From positions 62,001 to 126,000 of the forward strand of contig OZ025702.1 of the NCBI GenBank assembly GCA_964019335.1: a stretch of 64,000 bases of DNA, written 5' to 3'. Positions 60,167 through 64,000 of the stretch are shown in pieces (the first letter of the stretch is position 1; each line of letters begins with the position of its first letter). The notes below the pieces were generated by a model, which saw nothing but the letters and a program-made list of their open reading frames with translations, did no database searches and was not told the DNA's origin. The translations under genes were made by a program, and so were the position numbers. The stretch comes from Diplonema japonicum. Taxonomy: Eukaryota; Euglenozoa; Diplonemea; Diplonemida; Diplonemidae.

Positions 60167-63034
60167 ATGTCCGCAAAGCCACCTTTTAAAAAGGTCACGA
60201 GAGATGTCGAGCGCATTAAAGTAGCAGTAAGAATACGCCCTATGATCAAGATGGAGAAGGGGGACAGTGAGGTTGTGAGGGCCGTGAAAGGTGTGAATGC
60301 TTTGAAAGTGGAGGGGATGACAGAGGAGTTGCAATATGACTACGTGTTCGGGCAAGACAGCAGCCAGAAGCAGGTGTACGTGGACGCGGTGGCCCCGCTG
60401 GTAGAGACGTGGGTGAACGGGTACAATGCTTGCTTGTTCGCGTACGGCCAGACTGGCAGTGGAAAGACGTACACGATGCTCGGTCCTGATGGCGGTTTGA
60501 AGAACTTGGAGGGGATGATTCCTCAGGTTGCTAAGCAGGTCTTCGAGAGCATCCAGCAGGAAGAGAAGGATTTCAAGCTCTTGATGGGCTCTTCGTGCGT
60601 GTCGCAGTTCCAAGTGCGTGCATCGTACGTAGAAGTGTACAACGACGATGTCCGCGACCTCCTAGGCACCGACGACCCTCCTGCCGAGCTCCAGGTGCGT
60701 GAGAAAGACCTCCGTGTGTACGTTGAAGGCTGCAAAGAGGTGGAGGTCAAGACACCTGAACAAGTGATAAAACAGATCTACAAAGGAAGCAAGCGACGCG
60801 CCACCGGCAGGACCAACATGAACACCCACTCCAGCAGGTCGCACGCCGTGTTCACGCTCATCCTGGAACACAGGTGGCGGAACTCTTCTGACAAAGAACG
60901 CCAATTTCACAACAAGATATCTTACTTCAACCTAGTCGACCTAGCAGGGAGTGAGAGGTCTAAACGCACTGGAAACAAGGATGTTGCCTTTAAAGAGAGC
61001 GTGTCCATCAACAGCGGTCTCCTTGCGTTGGGAAACGTCGTTGCAGCCTTGTCTGGAGTGAGTGGAAGGGGCGCACACGTTCCATACAGGGACTCTACAC
61101 TGACGAGGCTCCTGCAGTCGTCTCTCGGGGGTGACAGTAGAACAGTGATGCTAGCATGCGTGAGTCCTGCTCTCAGCAACATCGACGAGTCTACAGGGAC
61201 TCTAAAGTACGCGCACGTTACGAACAGCATCAAGATCGCTCCCAAGCAGCACGTGGAAGTAGTTATGGAGGAGGCAGGTCCTATGGACAATGACGTGCGA
61301 GACCCTGACAGCAACTTGGACCGGAGATGCTTATGGATCGACACGTCGTATCACGGCTCAATCTACGCACGGTGCGTGGGCGACGTGGAGGACCCGCTGA
61401 TCCTGCTCATCCACGGGTCAGGGCCTACGAACTCGTCGACCTGGTGGAACAGCTTGGTGCACGAGTTAGCTGTCACGTCGAGTAGAAGCTTCTTCATGGT
61501 GAGCATCGACTGCCCTGGGTACGGCCGGACAGTGGGCGACAAACAAGACGTGAGGTCGAACCCTGGGTCCCTTGTGAAGGATATCATCAATTCGTTAGGC
61601 AGAGCAAAGGCGTTCTGTCTGGTCGGGTCCTCACAGGGGAGCTGCTCGACATTCAACGCCGTGCTGGAACACCCGGACATCACCGACTTCGTGGCAGTGA
61701 TGGACCCTGTGGGGCACGACGTGTTCAGGTACAAGGCGATTAAGCAGCCAACGTTGCTGATCTTTGATGTGGAGGATGCCGGGCACCCTGTCAAAGTGGG
61801 CAGGTGGATGCGAGACAACCTCCCACACCCACACTACCATGAGTTTGCTGCTTCAAAGACACCTTTTTGGCATGTTGACCACATGGCGACTGAGATGATG
61901 AAGATGTTCTCGTCGTACATGACCTCTATGCGTAGGGTGTCCCCTGGCACCATGATGACCCGTCTGGCAGGTGGGCTCATCAAATGGTGTGAAAACGAAG
62001 GATATGGCGAGCCCATCAAGCAGATCGACGAAGGGCTGCTGGACCCACCATCGACTTTCATCGAAGAAATGCTCGGTGAGGATGTCATGAGGCAGCTCAG
62101 CGTAGATGAAGAGGTGTACGAGGAGTCCCCCGACACATGGGAGAAGAAGGCAGACATGAAAACTGGAAGGGTGTTTTATTTTAACAGGAAGACAGGCGAA
62201 TCTACATGGAAGCGTCCGATACACGCAAGCGTCGAACATTTTAAGGAGCAACATGAGAAGAGCGACACTACAGATCTATTTTGCGAGGAAGAAGAGGAAG
62301 AACAACGGCAGATCGAGACCGAGGAGGAGAAAGCAAAGAGAGAAACGATGGAACGAGGGAAAACACACTGCGACCTATGCGCAAGGATGCTGTGGCGCCC
62401 TGTGAGGATCGATCCATGCACGCACACTGTGTGCGAAATGTGTGCAACGCGAACATTGACATACAACAAAATTTGCCCAGTGAAAAAATGCCGTGTTGCC
62501 GTGAAGGGTAAACAACAAGACGCAGTTCACCACGAACAGAACATCACGAGATTCACTGAGAAAGAAGTCGCCCAGCGGGAGGATGAAAACTCCAAAGAAT
62601 CTCAGATCAGAGACAGCTCACTCCGGATAGTTCTCGAATACGGAAACACTTCATCTGGAACTACCGAAGGATCATCACACACCGTGCAAGCCCACATGAA
62701 GGTTCTTAAAGTAGAGAAAGGCAAGCTGTACAAAAAGAAAATGGTGAAGCCCAGCATCAAACGTGTTGATTTCAACATTAACCCTTGCTACCCAAAGTCG
62801 GCGGTGAAGGTCTCGGAGTCTCCGTTCACACTGACGCGCACCATGTCTTCTCGCTTCCCCTGTGACATGACCATCAAGTGGTCTGATACGCTCCCTTCCA
62901 TTACAATCCCGTACACGATCCAGCACCAGTTGGTTACCCAACGCAAAGCTGTCATCATCGTCAGCAACCCTGACAAAAAACCCTCCAACGCCACTGTTGT
63001 CATGTCCGGTCTCTACCCTGAAGTGTTTGTTTGA
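60167..63034 (+). CDS. Kinesin motor fused to alpha/beta hydrolase, WW and RING domains
   Basis: 955 aa in one uninterrupted frame. Motor domain residues about 15-370: P-loop GQTGSGKT (94-101), switch I NMNTHSSRSHAVF, switch II LVDLAGSER. Then, about 385-630, an alpha/beta hydrolase: LILLIHGSGPTNSSTWW (HG oxyanion), CPGYGRT and nucleophile GSSQG with Ser489, and a late HVDH that may hold the catalytic His. A WW domain lies at about 655-685 (W658, W681, P684), and a RING-type zinc site from C735 (CDLCARML, CTHTVCEMC, CPVKKC). The C-terminus is beta-rich. No coiled-coil stalk is evident. I know of no described family with this order; localised ubiquitin ligase or esterase transport on microtubules is speculation. 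CCCCACAG ends at 60161. Confidence 0.93.
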   Translation: MSAKPPFKKVTRDVERIKVAVRIRPMIKMEKGDSEVVRAVKGVNALKVEGMTEELQYDYVFGQDSSQKQVYVDAVAPLVETWVNGYNACLFAYGQTGSGKTYTMLGPDGGLKNLEGMIPQVAKQVFESIQQEEKDFKLLMGSSCVSQFQVRASYVEVYNDDVRDLLGTDDPPAELQVREKDLRVYVEGCKEVEVKTPEQVIKQIYKGSKRRATGRTNMNTHSSRSHAVFTLILEHRWRNSSDKERQFHNKISYFNLVDLAGSERSKRTGNKDVAFKESVSINSGLLALGNVVAALSGVSGRGAHVPYRDSTLTRLLQSSLGGDSRTVMLACVSPALSNIDESTGTLKYAHVTNSIKIAPKQHVEVVMEEAGPMDNDVRDPDSNLDRRCLWIDTSYHGSIYARCVGDVEDPLILLIHGSGPTNSSTWWNSLVHELAVTSSRSFFMVSIDCPGYGRTVGDKQDVRSNPGSLVKDIINSLGRAKAFCLVGSSQGSCSTFNAVLEHPDITDFVAVMDPVGHDVFRYKAIKQPTLLIFDVEDAGHPVKVGRWMRDNLPHPHYHEFAASKTPFWHVDHMATEMMKMFSSYMTSMRRVSPGTMMTRLAGGLIKWCENEGYGEPIKQIDEGLLDPPSTFIEEMLGEDVMRQLSVDEEVYEESPDTWEKKADMKTGRVFYFNRKTGESTWKRPIHASVEHFKEQHEKSDTTDLFCEEEEEEQRQIETEEEKAKRETMERGKTHCDLCARMLWRPVRIDPCTHTVCEMCATRTLTYNKICPVKKCRVAVKGKQQDAVHHEQNITRFTEKEVAQREDENSKESQIRDSSLRIVLEYGNTSSGTTEGSSHTVQAHMKVLKVEKGKLYKKKMVKPSIKRVDFNINPCYPKSAVKVSESPFTLTRTMSSRFPCDMTIKWSDTLPSITIPYTIQHQLVTQRKAVIIVSNPDKKPSNATVVMSGLYPEVFV

Positions 63035-63262
63035 GAATCTGCTTTACACGGGTTAACACCCCCCTTTTCTTTCTTTCTTTCTATCTGAGAGACTGCCTCA
63101 AGATTGTCTTTTCCCCTCCCTCTTTTCCCCCCCACTTCTCTCTCCCCTAGCCTTTGACGCGGAAAAAAAAGTAAGAAGCATAAGAAGAAGCGAACCCCCC
63201 CCCCCCCCCCCCCCCCCAACCGTCCTCTTTTGTATCTTGCACTACACCACACACAGGTGTTG
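63035..63262. other. Spacer with poly(C) and acceptor-like end
   Basis: Pyrimidine-rich, with about 22 C near 63197-63219, then CTACACCACACACAG ending at 63256, six bases before the next ATG. Looks like a trans-splice acceptor region. Confidence 0.6.
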
Positions 63263-64000
63263 ATGAGTGGCTCACCAACGATAGAGACGAACAGATGGTG
63301 GAAGGTAATACAGAATGTACTCCGGTCGGGTGAACTGAGGAGGAAAGTGGAGCAGGTGCCACATGATGCTGCAGATCAGGTGTTGGTGGTAGCGATGGAA
63401 GTTGCAAAGCAGCAGTCGTGGGGCCCGAAGCTGGTCGACTCCTTGTTGTGGGCGTTGCGTTTTAAGACGCCGAAGGAGGTTCTGATGCCGATCCTTGAGG
63501 CTCACGGTTGGGAGAATGGGGACTTCAAGGACGTTCTGACTCCAGACAAGGCTTTGAAATTACATGCTGATATGGTGGTTGCTTTCGCAGTTGCTGAGCA
63601 CGAGAAGACCCCACCTCCTGCGGAGCTCCAGGTAGCCCGCCCGATAACACCGCGCTCCCGTCAGAGGAAGCAATCCCGGTCCATCTTCCATACCCTCTGT
63701 CTTGTCCTCAACCTTCTACACAACCCTTCTGACCCACAGATGCGCCGTAGGCGGCAGCTCCACACCGACCTCGGCCTTGACATCAACCAGATGGAACCCA
63801 AGCACCTCTACACCGCAGCCCTCCGCGAGGTCAACGCTATGCAGACCCTGTGGACCAATCTCACCGACGCACTCAAAACCCTCCCCAGCGCGATCAACAG
63901 GGAAAAGACAAGCACTTGGAAACCAACCCTCCGGAAGCTTGACAAGACCCTGAGCCAGATCCACCCCCCCGCGCAGGAGGCACTCCTTGTCATCGACATC
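63263..64000 (+). CDS. 5' part of an unidentified helical protein, open at window end
   Basis: 246 codons from ATG 63263 without a stop to the edge. Residues 1-125 are alpha-helical and globular in composition (TNRWWKVIQNVLRSGELRRK, then PKLVDSLLWALRFKTPKEVL). Residues 125-160 are basic and Ser-rich. From 160 a second helical region runs (LHTDLGLDINQMEPKHLYTA, then TLWTNLTDALKTL). A possible 108-nt in-frame intron, GTAGCC to CCACAG (63632-63739), would remove the basic segment, but it is longer than other introns here, so I treat it as exon. Family unknown. Confidence 0.65.
   Translation, partial: MSGSPTIETNRWWKVIQNVLRSGELRRKVEQVPHDAADQVLVVAMEVAKQQSWGPKLVDSLLWALRFKTPKEVLMPILEAHGWENGDFKDVLTPDKALKLHADMVVAFAVAEHEKTPPPAELQVARPITPRSRQRKQSRSIFHTLCLVLNLLHNPSDPQMRRRRQLHTDLGLDINQMEPKHLYTAALREVNAMQTLWTNLTDALKTLPSAINREKTSTWKPTLRKLDKTLSQIHPPAQEALLVIDI

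Noticed and set aside
63632-63739. 108-nt in-frame intron in the last gene
   Set aside because: Longer than the other deduced introns and the exonic reading is open and mixed in composition; cannot be decided without RNA.

Overview
The window is nuclear DNA of a unicellular flagellate-type eukaryote. It encodes an ATG7-type E1 enzyme, a kinesin, FYVE proteins, a Patched-type transporter, a mitochondrial carrier, RAMP4 and Sfi1-like repeats, and it contains GT-AG introns of about 34-69 nt. Every supported gene (about 34) lies on the + strand. Spacers within gene blocks can be as short as 32 nt, and most compact genes have an AG, often behind a pyrimidine-rich stretch, within about 35 nt of the start codon. 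I infer polycistronic transcription with spliced-leader trans-splicing, as in Euglenozoa (kinetoplastids, diplonemids) or dinoflagellates. No spliced-leader gene is in view, so the lineage is not proven.

Layout. 1-9200 is a compact block: the end of a first gene, a RING coiled-coil protein, an IQ protein, a multipass Cys-rich membrane protein, a small protein and a three-exon G3BP-like NTF2-RRM protein. 9.7-13.9 kb holds a small protein, a GPALPP1-family protein, a PTB/hnRNP-L-like protein and a probable myristoylated protein. After 2.4 kb of homopolymer-rich spacer, 16.3-21.1 kb holds a four-exon gene, a uracil-DNA-glycosylase homologue lacking the usual catalytic Asp, and ATG7 in three exons. 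21.4-22.2 kb is a nested inverted-repeat element. 22.3-30.5 kb holds a basic protein, SDHAF2, a small membrane protein, an mRNA-export adaptor-like protein, a ubiquitin-like protein, a Ser/Thr-rich protein and a TauE-like transporter. 30.5-32.4 kb is a decayed hAT-type transposon. 32.9-36.2 kb encodes a Notum/pectinacetylesterase and a START plus double-FYVE protein. 37.9-38.4 kb is a repeat element built on an 11-bp core. 38.9-51.7 kb encodes a mitoferrin-like carrier, a coiled-coil protein, a Kelch protein, RAMP4, a secreted Cys-rich protein, an Sfi1-like protein and a six-exon EDC4-like protein. 52.6-64 kb encodes a small LRR-like protein, a Patched/RND protein, a Cys-rich type I membrane protein, a kinesin fused to an alpha/beta hydrolase, WW and RING domains, and the open 5' part of a last gene.

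Neighbouring genes do not form a pathway; they range over autophagy, mRNA export and decay, iron and respiration, cytoskeleton and membrane traffic, as expected for kinetoplastid-like clusters. Several genes only become complete when very short introns are removed. Many of these introns are poly(A) or poly(T)-poly(A) tracts. Spacers longer than about 300 bp are dominated by long A, T, G and C runs, and a run of A commonly sits directly before the start codon. The most unusual items are the kinesin-hydrolase-WW-RING fusion, the catalytically altered UDG, the homopolymer introns and the nested inverted-repeat elements.
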